From NCBI GenBank assembly GCA_038021145.1, contig JBBPHT010000002.1, positions 2,356,001 to 2,420,000 of the forward strand: a stretch of DNA of 64,000 nt, in the 5' to 3' direction. This document shows, piece by piece, positions 21,606 through 32,505 of this stretch; within the stretch, counting starts at the first letter, position 1; the number at the start of each line of letters is the position of its first letter. The notes under the pieces are model-generated. The model was not told the DNA's origin. It saw only the letters and a program-made list of their open reading frames with translations, and made no database searches. Both the position numbers and the translations under genes were made by a program. This DNA comes from Phyllosticta citriasiana. Lineage: Eukaryota; Ascomycota; Dothideomycetes; Botryosphaeriales; Phyllostictaceae.

Positions 21606-24600
21606 ATGACGTTTCTCCAAAGATGCTCGGCCTGCGTCGTTGTTGCTCCTGGCGAGTGATGATGGCACCGCACCGCACCGCCACTGGCCTTTCTTCCTTC
21701 TTTGACGACTCGTTCGCCGCTTGTCTTTATACTACCGTCGTCCGGCCTCTTGCTGGCTGGCAAAAGCTCCATGCCGGCTCGAGCGCTCGGACACTTACGA
21801 TTGCTACGACACGGTGGTCGCCCGTTACTTGCTTGGATCTTATTCTCGCCTTGCGTCTCTCTCGTGTTGTCTATGTATCCCTTGTGGGAAGCGAACCGGC
21901 CATCGCTCGACACACCACATATACACATGTGGGCAACGAGGAACAACCAAAAGATCTTTTGTTCTTGCATTCTACTCCATCTTCATCTTGTCTTTCTTCC
22001 TCTTCTTTTACGATCTCTTATCATATGAGATGCATGAGTGGGGACAAAATGGCCATTTGATGGGCTTCGCGCTTCTATGCACACACAAATACGTATGGGA
22101 GGAGAGGAACGGTGTTCCATGGCCTCGAAATGGCGTCTGACACGACACTTCCGCATCTCCTGGGTTTTTGTCTCTGGCGTTCTACCTGCTTGTTTGCTTG
22201 CTTCATGGCGCTGCTGGTGTTTTTATCTGTTGGCCGGTCAGTTGGTCGGTCGGTCGGGTCGGCGGAATGTGGTCTATCTGGTCGGAATAGTCGGGTGCTT
22301 GGACGAGGTGGCGGCGCTTTGTTGTTTTACACACGGCCGTCGTGGCTAACGAGTTTCCTACAATACTGCGACTGGACGCTGCCTGCGTCTGCGTCTGGTC
22401 TGCGTTTGATTTTGTCGCGTAGTCGATCGATGTCTTGAGGGGCAGGCGTCTACTACATGTACACGTTCTCGTCTCTCAGTCACCACGTCGGCTTCTGCGC
22501 ACTACTACTACTGCTTGCTTGCTTGCTTGCTTTTTTGGATAAGGGAATGGATGCGTGCGTGCGTGCGTGCGTACGTGCTGCGTTTACTTCTTATAGATGA
22601 TGATGATGATGATGATGAGAATGCTGCAGCTGCTGCATTGAGGGGTCAGAAAAGAGGGCATATAGATTACGATTCTCTTACCGCCGCACGCGCGGTTGCT
22701 GGCTAGTTGGCTGCGAAGGAAGGAAGAAGAAATTGAAAAAAAAAAAAAAAAAAAAGTACTTTTTGCACTGGATGCTATCTGCCTGTCTTGTCCTGTGTCT
22801 ACCACTACCACTCTGAACTCACACTTCTTGTGCTATGGGCGAGGTAGAAAGGTTGGTCATAGTTGCTATGTCCTGCCATGTTTCCCATCCCTCTTCTACT
22901 GCATACCGCCTCCACCATCGCCGTCACTTGCAACGCGAATGGCGATTAGGGTACCGGGCGGCTACGGCTATCTCCTCACGCACGTCGCACAAGGGAGGGC
23001 GGATGGGCGAGGCGAGCCACACACACACACACACACACATCTATCTATCTAGCTAGCCTACCGTGGCCTATCACTTACTTACTTCCAGCCAGCCAGACAC
23101 GCACGCACGCTCGCTCGTCGCGTCCTCCGCATTGTGGGTAGGCAAGTAAGTAAGTTGGTGTTGGGTGGTTGGTCATTTGAGCCAGTCCGGCCAATGGCTC
23201 GCTGGCTAGTTCTATCGCCGTCAATAGGACACCGTAGGCAGCCCAGCGCTAATGTTCCGAGAAATAAACAAACGAATGCAACGCTCGCTCCTCTCCTCTC
23301 CTCCCCACCCACTCCTCCGTGGCCCCTCCCCCCGCCCCACTTAGCTTGCGTCTATGTATGTATCGTGGAGTTGTTGCAGACGTGCGTGCATGTGTGCGTG
23401 GCATCCCTTGCTGCTTCTAAGGCTTGGCGCTTGTAGCGCGTCCCATCATGTCCAAGAGCACACACACATGCATCTCCGCGTCTGAGGGTTCGCCGGGCCG
23501 GGTGGCTGGCGCGCTGGGAATAGATGATGGATGGATGGTCTGCTTACCTTGGCTGCTCTGCTCTTCTACCTACTTCCATTCCGTCTACGCTCCTGCCTGC
23601 GCACATGCTCGTCCAGAATATAAAGAATGACAGTGTTCGGTCGTACCGTCGTCATCACCATCAACATCAGACAGACAAACGCCCGGCCTACCCTTTCGTC
23701 CTCTTCTTCCTATCTCATACAACACTCTTTTATCTAGTACAAAAGAAAAAGTCGGCGAACTGCTTGAACAAATGCAGCGCCCGTCGCACGTGTCGCTGTC
23801 GCTGGCAAGCATGTCATGTTGTGTCGTGTCACTCGTTTCACGCCGCTCCCTCCTCCTCTTCTTGCCTAGGTCCCAAGCAACGCGGCTTGCATCAGCGAAG
23901 TTCTTATTTCTGTGATTGCTGTTGCTGTCGCTGTCATGAATGGAGATGATGATGATGGGGTTGATAAGTATAGTGGCCTAATTATATCGCCAGCCGCTCA
24001 TCCACGGTCCTCAATCCCATCCAGCAGGGGGAAACGATAGGGCATGGCAGGGTAAGGTACCTACAGTGCTGCACGCATGCATCCCCCACAAAACTCCAAC
24101 AACCTCCACACCCATCGCCGCGCTGCACAACACACAAAGAAAGAAAGAAAGAAAGACATGGAGGCAGGGGCCAAAAGCCTGCTGTGGTCTAGATCCACCA
24201 TTGACGCCCTGACACCCTGACGCCCTCCACCGCCAACCCTACTGTACCCCCTCCTCTATCTCGCTCGCCGCCCAACGCACCCGATAGACGGATAGCCGCT
24301 CCGCCCCGCCGCCGCCCAGCCGGGCGGAGCAGCGACACAAAAACGCCGTGCAGTGCTCGGCTGGCTGGTGCTGAGACGAAGGATTTTTCTTGCTTTTGCT
24401 TTTTGCTTTTACTTTTGTGCTTGGCTTGGCTTTCGGCGCTGTGATGGGTTTATGCCAAGACAGCGGTGGTGGTGGGTGGATAGGGGTGGGTTTGGATGGA
24501 GGTGTTTTCCGGACGCTTTTCCGGCTGCGGGTTTTCCGTGGACAGATGGGTGGAGAGGGAGGGGGAGCTGTGTGGAGGCGGGGTGGGGAATGGGGGGTTT

Positions 24601-26256
24601 GCAGGTGCGAAGGTAGGTATCCGATTGCATATGCGTTGGGAGCTTTCCGTTGTGGCTGGTCATGCACCTACAGTACCTGCCCGTCTTCATTCATCTATTC
24701 ATCGTACCCAATTCTTGACTCGTCGTCATTTGAGAAAAGCCTAAAAATTGCTGCGTTTGCACTGCCGCTTTCTCTTCATTTCTTGGATTTTTCTCCTTAT
24801 TCCCGACCTCTTCCTGCTCAACCCAACACCTTTATTCGGTCATTGATTGTGGTTCGGCACATTGCGATATCCCATTGCCAACACCCCTCCGTCTGCATCT
24901 CTCGCAACGTCCGAATTCAGTCTCCCAACCTTAGTACCCTTCATCCGCGCTTCACCATCACCGACTAGCTAAGAGCGCAGCGCGGTCCTAATCCACAGCC
25001 CGGTCTCTCTGCCCTCGCTCGTCCTCCCTGCATATCCCCCTTCTCATCCCTCCCTCCACCAGAACACTATTGCCTGTCCATTACTCGCATCGGTCCCCAC
25101 ATTGGTCTGCTCGGAATGTGCCGCTCTGTATCCTGTATGTGCTAGATTGAGTGATGAGTTGGCAGCGTCTTGGCGACGGAGCAGCAGCCGGGCGGTCCGC
25201 CGCCTCGGCAACGCTCTCGAGCAAAAAGAGTCGAATGAAATGGTAGATTCCCGTCCTGTCATCTGTGCTGCGGTAGACTGTCCAGTGCGTACGCAGCATG
25301 TAACCAGCGCGCAGTGGAGTGATGCTGAGCTTCAGTGTGTGCACTTGGGGATGCCGCGTCGTCAGCCCGGGTATTAGTGCAAGCGGGCGCCAAAACAGAG
25401 AATAGGTCGAGCTATGAAGCTCATAGTTTTCACGCTTCGTCCCAAGCAGCTGAATCAGATAAATGCAGCGCGCGACCTAGCGATTTTTCCGTCACGAAAA
25501 ACGAGATCGCTCACACTTTCAATCCCCGCAAGACCAGTAATCCCACGCAAACCCTAACCACGGCATCTCCACGCATCCCATCTTCCTCACGCCGGTGCCC
25601 TGGCAACAATCCTATTTCAACCTACAATCCACAAAGTTTTCGACCATTTCGTTTCGTACCCTTTCGCACACTGTCTTCACGCTAGCGCAGATAGTACTGT
25701 ATGGCACAATACCAAAGAACTTCATTCAGAGGACTCCGTTTTGCATCAAAGCCAATCGACGCAGCCGAGTCTCACGTCTTCGTGTGGAAGCAGCGCGAGT
25801 GTTTGGCGCACAGTGTGCGCGTGAGTTGTCCGTGTAGCGGGATGAGTGCCCGGGCGATAGATGGCAGGCGCAGGGATGCGTGCGCGTAGGGATGTGCTGG
25901 ACGGGAAGCGGGACGCCGTTGAGCTGCACACGAGGAGGTGGGTGGGGTAAGGGGGTGGGTGTTGAGGGGGTTGCTGGCTGGGAAAGGGGTCATTCCGTTT
26001 CTCGCCTCGGGAATTTCAAAGCGCGGCAGAAATCAGCGCTTGTCGAGGGAGGAGGTGCGGAGAAAACAGCAGCTGTGAGAGACGGATGTCAGCCGGCCGA
26101 CATCCAAAATGCCAATCAACCGCGTAACACAAAACTCGTGGCCGATTTTACTGCACGACCGCCTCCTTTGCCCAGCGGCAACACCCCTACCACCCCCTTC
26201 CCCCCCTTTTCTCCTCAAGAACCGACGTAGCCACCATTCCTGCCATATTTTTCGCC
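21606..26256. other. Long gene-free region rich in microsatellites
   Basis: Contains CTTG repeats near 22514-22531, GCGT repeats near 22553-22573, GAT repeats at 22595-22618, an A run at 22736-22755, CA repeats at 23019-23038 and a GAAA-type run near 24137-24155. CT-rich leader-like DNA occurs around 24760-25000, but no gene follows it. Frames are short and low-complexity. Confidence 0.5.
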
Positions 26257-26440
26257 GGTCGATTGGTCTAGTTGGTCATGACGTGGGTAAGTTTTCACTG
26301 TGCCGCGCCGAAAGACGGCTTTCTCCTCCCACACAGCGAACTTCGCTGACAATTCACTGCAGGTCTCATAGATTTGTGCTGTGATTGCCTCATGGAGGCG
26401 AGTTATCCCAAGGCCACCAGTTCGATCCTGGTATCGACCA
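26257..26440 (+). tRNA. tRNA-Met(CAT), elongator type, with two interruptions
   Basis: Acceptor stem GGTCGAT (26257-26263) pairs perfectly with ATCGACC (26433-26439); discriminator base A at 26440. D arm GTCT/TGAC, T arm ACCAG TTCGATC CTGGT. The anticodon arm is complete only when two pieces are removed. After removal it reads TGGGT CTCATAA TCCCA, anticodon CAT, with the U31/U39 mismatch seen in yeast elongator tRNA-Met. The second piece, 26371-26404 (34 nt), is a standard tRNA intron after position 37 and contains ATG, complementary to the anticodon. The first, 26287-26362 (76 nt), lies inside the anticodon stem (29/30) and has the look of a spliceosomal intron: GTAAGT start, CTGAC at 26346-26350, CAG end. 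Mature length 74. A TTTT terminator lies at 26446-26449. Could be a functional gene with an unusual intron or a disrupted copy. Confidence 0.7.
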
Positions 26441-27155
26441 TGCTATTTTGCTGTTTTGGGGGTTGTGGTTGTGATGGGGTTTGGGAGGGAGGAGAGGCGT
26501 CGGGCCGTTTTGGCGTGGTAGGATGAGGGGTGAGGTAGGGACGGAGTTGAAGTTTGTTGGTTCGGTGGTCGCTCCTTATGTGGTCTCTGATAGCGTCCGT
26601 TCAGGTACTGGTCCTGTAATTCTCATCTTCCTATAGTGGGTCGGGACTTCGAAGCGGCAGACTTGCTGGGAGTTCAAGACTGGAAAGAGATGATTAGGTT
26701 GCTCGCCGATTCCAGGTCACCGACGACATACTGCCCAAAGAGACAGGTAAGGCTCCAGATTCAGCGAAGCTGAAAGGTCTCAGTATAAAGGGAAATGGTG
26801 AGTCGAACTCTCTAGCCGGAAAACACTGAAAGTTGAAGTCGTGTGCCAAGCATCATGACGAAAAGCCAACGCCGGCTCTCCTTGAAAACCCACAAAACTG
26901 CCAGACAAATCGACCGCAGAGCATCTGAAAGCCACCAAACTTACCCCAAGAATAACAACAAGCAACAAAACCATGCGCAAAGCCAACCTACCCGAAACAG
27001 CAAAGCAACTTGCACGCGCTAACCACAATCGGCAACCCAGGCGTCTGGCGGGTCCGTGCGCGCCCCATCGAAAGAGGAGCAAAAAAATTTCTTTCCTGAG
27101 CCGCGCACACGAGTGGAGGATGCGTGGACAAGTGGATAATGAGAGGACAAAAGGA
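26441..27155. other. Gene-free stretch between two tRNA genes
   Basis: Starts with the Pol III terminator of tRNA-Met. A TTTT terminator for the minus-strand tRNA-Val is at 27152-27149. Nothing else supported. Confidence 0.5.
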
Positions 27156-27264
27156 TACGGGATGCGAGACTTGAACTCGCGACCTTCAGTGCTCTCCACA
27201 GGCTTCTTGGATGGAAGAAACGCGCTGTTAGACTGACGTGATAAACCAACTACACCAACCCCGC
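27156..27264 (-). tRNA. tRNA-Val(AAC) with 34-nt intron
   Basis: Read on the minus strand from 27264: acceptor GCGGGGT pairs with ATCCCGT (two G-U pairs), discriminator A at 27156. D stem GTGT/TCAC, anticodon stem TCAGT/ACTGA, loop CTAACAC with anticodon AAC, T arm GCGAG TTCAAGT CTCGC. A canonical intron after position 37 occupies 27225-27192 (34 nt). A short T run follows the 3' end. Confidence 0.88.
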
Positions 27265-30200
27265 TTCTTGATGGCATGGGACTGGGAGAGTGAGGTTATG
27301 TTCAGGAGGAAAGGGGAGCGACGGGGGAGTCTGGGGAGTGTTTTGGCGGGGTGAGGGGGCGGAATTGGGTTGGAAGGGCTGAGAGGGATCGAGTGGCAGT
27401 GCAAGAAACTTGTTTCCTTGAGAGTTGAAAGTATGGCAGGACTTTGACTTGATCAGGGGGTCAAGGGGGCGGAGAAGTGCAGGTGCACGGTGAACTGCGA
27501 AAGAGGGGAGACGCAAGCTTGAAGTTTTGCAAAGGAAGTTGTGCCATTGGAAGTCATGGGGAAAGAGAAAAGGAGGTCCGATTGCCATAAAAATCGCGTG
27601 AGATAGGTTGTGGGTAGCTCGATGACTGACCAAAAGACAGTGTGTGTTGTGAGGATTGACCGGAGCGCCAGCGTAAGATAGACAACGCTGGACTAACAAG
27701 ATGAGGCAAGACTCCCGTGGCTCTTTAACGTGTTGATTGAATACCTAATAGCACCCAAAAGAAATGGGAAACGCAGTAGAGCTATTGCAAGCCAACTCAA
27801 CTCCGGTCGTTGATTCGATGCTCGACACTGAGGCAACGCAGAGCAATCGTCTCAGCCAAAGGCAAAAAGAAAAGGGAGACGACTCGCAGGCAGAAGGTGG
27901 CAAATAAATCAAAGCAGGCAAGAAAAATTAAGCCACTGCATCAAGACTACCACTATCACGTTGCCTCTCACACCACCATCCTCATCTTCAACCATCACGT
28001 TCGTGCCTACCTTGATGTCCCAAAACCGCAACTTTAGCCGCTGAACAAGATGTGTATCTGTGACCAGGCAACCAGGGGCCGCGGACACCGACCAAAAACG
28101 GTAACCCGACTCGATGCATTTGTACTCCATACAGAACACGGCTAGAAATACGAGAATCAAGGCGCACCTCTACGCGAAAAGCCAGCGGCCAATTGGGTGC
28201 ATAAGAGCAGACCACACGTGCAGGATACGGAAAAACAAGTAAACGTCGTGTGTACGCAAATGCACCGCGAACATGTTGCAGACGTGAGCGACGATGGATA
28301 GACAGAATGGATGGAAGAGCTGGCTAATCAGCCGTATTTATACAGACGTTTCTGCGGCTTTTCTTCTGTATTACCTCACAGAGTGAACAAGCGAGCGCCA
28401 GCTACGTCAAGCGGCTGCTGTGATTGCGATCATCGTCAGCAGCGTCCGTCGATTTTGTGTGGGCTTGGCCTGCAGCGAGCTGGGCTGGGCGCAGCTTGGC
28501 CGACCCCCTGTGAGCGTTTTTCGTCTGGCACCGGGTTTCAACGAGACGCAGGAGTTCAAACGGCGGCGAGGAAGGTGGTCTTGGTGATGGTGATGATGAT
28601 GATGATGACAATGAGAATGATGCAAAAGTGCAGAAGGGGCGGAAATGTGGGCATTGAGCAATGTGGGGTTTTGGGCTTGCCTGCGCGAAAAACAATGACC
28701 CGAACTGGTCCGGGGAGAACAGATAGCAGCGGTGATGAGGGACGTTTTTGGGAAAGACGACACGACCGGAGCAATCGGATTTTGGAGGCTGCCCATGACG
28801 TGACGAGCGCTTGGCAAGGGGCCAGCAAGGACGAGGTGCGGTGAGGCTGAAATTGCGCGGTTATGGACTTGATGAGGTCTCTCAAAAGGACACAAAAACA
28901 GAGCGCATAGTCTTGAGTTATATAGACGCGTGGTAAGGCGGAACGTAGCTGATGCGAGTCAATCAGCTCGAATGGTGTTGATCAAACTGGGTTCGAAAGA
29001 TGGAAAAATCGAGGAGTGGTCGTGTTTCTGTCGTCACCCTCAGGCAGGACTGGCAAGGAACTTCGGATCCTCCAAGGTTGCACCTGGGCAAGAATCACAA
29101 ACGCCGATTCAGGGACCTGGATTAAGGTGGTACTTCGGCCAGTACGAGTCGTGGGCGATAAAACATTTCTGTCAGCCTTGATTCAGCACTTCCACTTCTA
29201 CAGTCGTCGACTATCACAGTTACATCGAATGCGCAAGATACAGAATCTCATCGCACACCCCAATCTTTGCCTTTTGCTACGACATCTTTGGCAGCAAATA
29301 GCTGGCACGTCATGACCTTGGCGACTGGAGTGCAGGAAACGGCTTGCTCCGCGCGAAAAAAAAGCAAATGTGTCCCAGGCGCACGGCCGCACATGGGCAG
29401 TTTCCAGACCGCAGGACCCGACCCCACGGGGCGAAAGAGCCAGCAACTCGGTTAGGATGTGCAAAAAGTGCTGAAACCCTATACATTCAAAAATGGGGCC
29501 GCGTCAGCCGGGCAGCAGCGCACCACCAGGCAACAAAGAGAGAAAGTGGAGGCATCGCGCCTTGAAGCCGGCAAATTCGGCCGCGCAGGGAAACCAAGTC
29601 ATGAAGGTGTCGGCGAAGGGGAAAGTGGGCGACGGCCGATGTGGAGAAGTGATGATCGCTGATGAAAAGTGCCGGTCGGCAATTGGCAGCGCCATCAGGG
29701 GCTGCCAGAATAATGTAGTGCCGGCTATTATCATCCAGAAGAGCAACAGCAGGAAGAAAGGAAGCCAACGGTCAAGCAAGATGTGCCGTTTGGACAGGCA
29801 CATAATTGCGGGGAAAGCGACTGAGCCTCGCTTGGTGCAGTCCGGGGTGCATGCGTCGTGCCCACGCATTGACGCAGTACTGCAGAACCAACAACACCAA
29901 GCCAAGCAATGACACTGCCTTGACTCGGCCACCACTGACGCACCCACTCGCCGCGCGTTGCATCCTACCTAGCCCAGCATCCCCTTTTCGACTTTACGGC
30001 CCGCGCCTACCGCCACTAAGCTGCTGTCCACCTGACAGGGCGATGTGGCCCGGCCGGCTCTTTGACTGAAGATATCCGAAGCGCCGTTGATGACCAATTT
30101 GCCCTTGCCTATCCGCGCTCGGTCGCGCTCGCGCGCGCGTCATGGACGAGGAAGAGGAGGACAACGCCGGCGGCGGCCGCCGCCGCCATGCGTATAAAAG

Positions 30201-30337
30201 GAGACTGGGCGCAAGTGACCCCAATAACCCAGCAGCTCTATCCAGAGGATTCTGGCAAAAAGGTGCGCCGCAGCCAAAGACCAATCGCAACAAGCGCTTC
30301 TTGTTGCTCGCCGTCCTCTTCTCCCCTCGCCATCACC
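27265..30337. other. Long gene-free region upstream of carboxylesterase
   Basis: Unique DNA with short accidental frames on both strands. A short GAT tract near 28589-28608. The last 250 bases are probably the carboxylesterase promoter and leader; a TATAAAA at about 30192-30198 is a candidate TATA box. Confidence 0.45.
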
Positions 30338-32243
30338 ATGTGGTCCAAGTACGGCGCGCTCGCGCTGGCAGTCCAGCAGGCTTTTGCCGTGCCCACGCGC
30401 AGAGCCGACAACGCGCCCACCGCCTCGACCAAAAACGGCTCCTACGTTGGCGTCCACTCGGCGCAGTACAACCAGGACTTCTTTCTGGGCGTGCCGTACG
30501 CGCAGCCGCCTGTGGGCGACTTGCGCTTCCGCGTGCCGCAGTCGCTCAACAGCTCGTGGAGCGAGCCGCGCGCGGCCACCGAGTACTCGAACGAGTGCGT
30601 CGGCTACGGGGTACGTTGAACCAAGATTCTTCAAAATTAAGCTTATGAGCTTATATTGGAGCCGCGTTGTTGGGCTCTCCAGGCATCCCGGCGCATGTTT
30701 GACCGGGGGAGCGAAAGGCTAATTCGTCGATTTTCCAACATATAGTCCGACCAGTTCCCCTACTCTGTCAGCGAAGACTGCTTGTACCTCAACGTGGTAC
30801 GCCCGTCGGGCTACGAGAATACCTCGCTGCCCGTCGCCTTCTGGATCCACGGCGGTGGCTTCACTCAGGGCGGCGGCATCGACCAGCGCTACAACCTGTC
30901 GTTCATCGTGCAGCATGCGGCCGAGATGGGCAAGCCCTTCATCGGCGTCTCGATCAACTACCGCCTGTCGGCGTGGGGTTTCCTGAGCGGTGAGGAGGTC
31001 CAGAAGGCGGGTCAGACCAACATTGGTCTGCGTGACCAGCGCCTCGCCCTGCATTGGGTCCAGGAGAACATTGCTGGCTTTGGTGGTATGTGATGGACCC
31101 CTGACACACCCCCTGATAAACACTTGCTCACCACGCAACCCCCTTACAGGCGACACCAGCAAAGTAACCATCTTCGGCGAGTCGGCCGGTGGCGCCAGCG
31201 TCGGCGCCCAACTCGTCGCCTACAACGGCCGTGATGACTCGCTCTTCCGCGGCGCCATCGCGCAGTCTGGCGGTCCCATCTACTACGGACCGCTCAACAG
31301 TTCGGCCGACAACGACGCCAAGTACCAATCCTTCATCAAGACGACGCCGTGCAGAAACGCTACGGCACCGCTCGCCTGCCTGCGCACGCTCGACTACGAG
31401 ACCCTGAACTCCGCCATCAACAGCACGGGCTTCACGTCGTGGGGTGTGGCCATCGACGGCGACTTCATCGCCGGCAAGACGTCGCAGCAAGTGGCGCGCG
31501 GCGACTACGTCCAGGTTCCTATCATCATCGGCGCCAACAGCGACGAGGGCACGGCCTTCAGCCCGAGGGGCATCGAAACCACGGCCGACTTCGAGCGCAT
31601 CCTGCTCAACTCGCGCGTCGCCACGAACCAGACGGCCGCGCTGCTCAAATACTACCCCGACGACCCGGCCGTCGGCATCCCCGGCTCAGATCCCCTCGGT
31701 CCCCTGCCCGCCGACTTCCGCCCCTCGGCGCCGTACGGTGCCCAGTACCGCCGCGCCGCTGCCTACGTCGGCGACCAGAACTTCATCGCGCCGCGCCGCG
31801 CCGTCGCCGAGGCCTGGGCTGCCGCCGGCCTCAACGCGTGGAGCTACCGCTTCAACGCCATCCCCAACGGCCTCAGCCAGCTGACGGGCTCAACCCACTT
31901 CCAGGAGATCGCCTTCGTCTTCAACAACCTGCTCGGCGTGGGGTACTACCCGCCCGTCTCGGAACCGCCGTTCGACGGCATGCCGCAGGGCTATGCCGAC
32001 CTTGCGGCCACCATGAGCAGCGCCTGGATTCGCTTCTTTGTTGATGGCAACCCGAACGGTGCTGAGGGTGAGGGTCTGTCGCAGGGTGGTGTTGACACTG
32101 GCCCCTGGGAGCCGTACAGTGTTGATGAGCCGACCAACTTTGTTTTTGATGCCAATGTCACGAGCCATGTTGAGCCCGACACGTGGAGGAAGGAGGGCAT
32201 TGCGTGGATTAACGCCCACGCCCTGGATGTCTACTCCAGGTAG
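30338..32243 (+). CDS. Secreted type-B carboxylesterase/lipase
   Basis: Three exons: 30338-30610, 30746-31085 and 31150-32243, 568 residues. Signal peptide: residues 1 to about 18 (Ala-Leu-Ala-Leu-Ala core, cut near Ala-Val-Pro). Alpha/beta-hydrolase of the carboxylesterase-B (cholinesterase/lipase) family, cleaving ester bonds outside the cell. Visible: SEDCLYLNV, oxyanion-hole WIHGGGFTQGGG, nucleophile elbow GESAGGAS (Ser216), acid Glu337 in SDEGT, and the catalytic His in GSTHFQEIAF near residue 455. Several N-glycosylation sequons. Length matches the family. Natural substrate unknown; fungal relatives act on lipids, aromatic esters or mycotoxin esters. The start at 30338 is preferred over upstream in-frame codons because the signal peptide begins there. 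Confidence 0.93.
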
Positions 32244-32505
32244 AAATACGAGGCGACGAGGCGATTTGTACATAGCAATACAGACGTGTGGTATATCGCA
32301 CCAAGAATAGCAGAGAGAAGACTAGAGTTCAACGGCAAAGAATAATCTTTTGATCTCATCGTGATGGTTCGACCACGGAATTCGGAATCTTTAGCCTGAA
32401 ATCTTCATTTTTGGGGATTGAATTGACGGTCGCTGATCTGATTTCGCTCAAGCTAGGGACATGAAAGGGATAGGAGTGAATTAGTTGCGAGCCCCAGCCA
32501 CTGGA

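Noticed and set aside
24390..24968. A 192-codon plus-strand frame with a hydrophobic start
   Set aside because: Starts like a signal peptide but continues as Gly/Arg-rich and then C/T-rich leader-like sequence without domain.
26287..26404. A single 118-nt tRNA intron instead of two
   Set aside because: The 5' exon would then end in a loop with no T33 and no usable anticodon; only removing two pieces yields the CTCATAA loop.
31349..32044. Long plus-strand frame of 231 codons in the carboxylesterase
   Set aside because: Arg-rich out-of-frame shadow of exon 3, which has the Ser-Glu-His triad.
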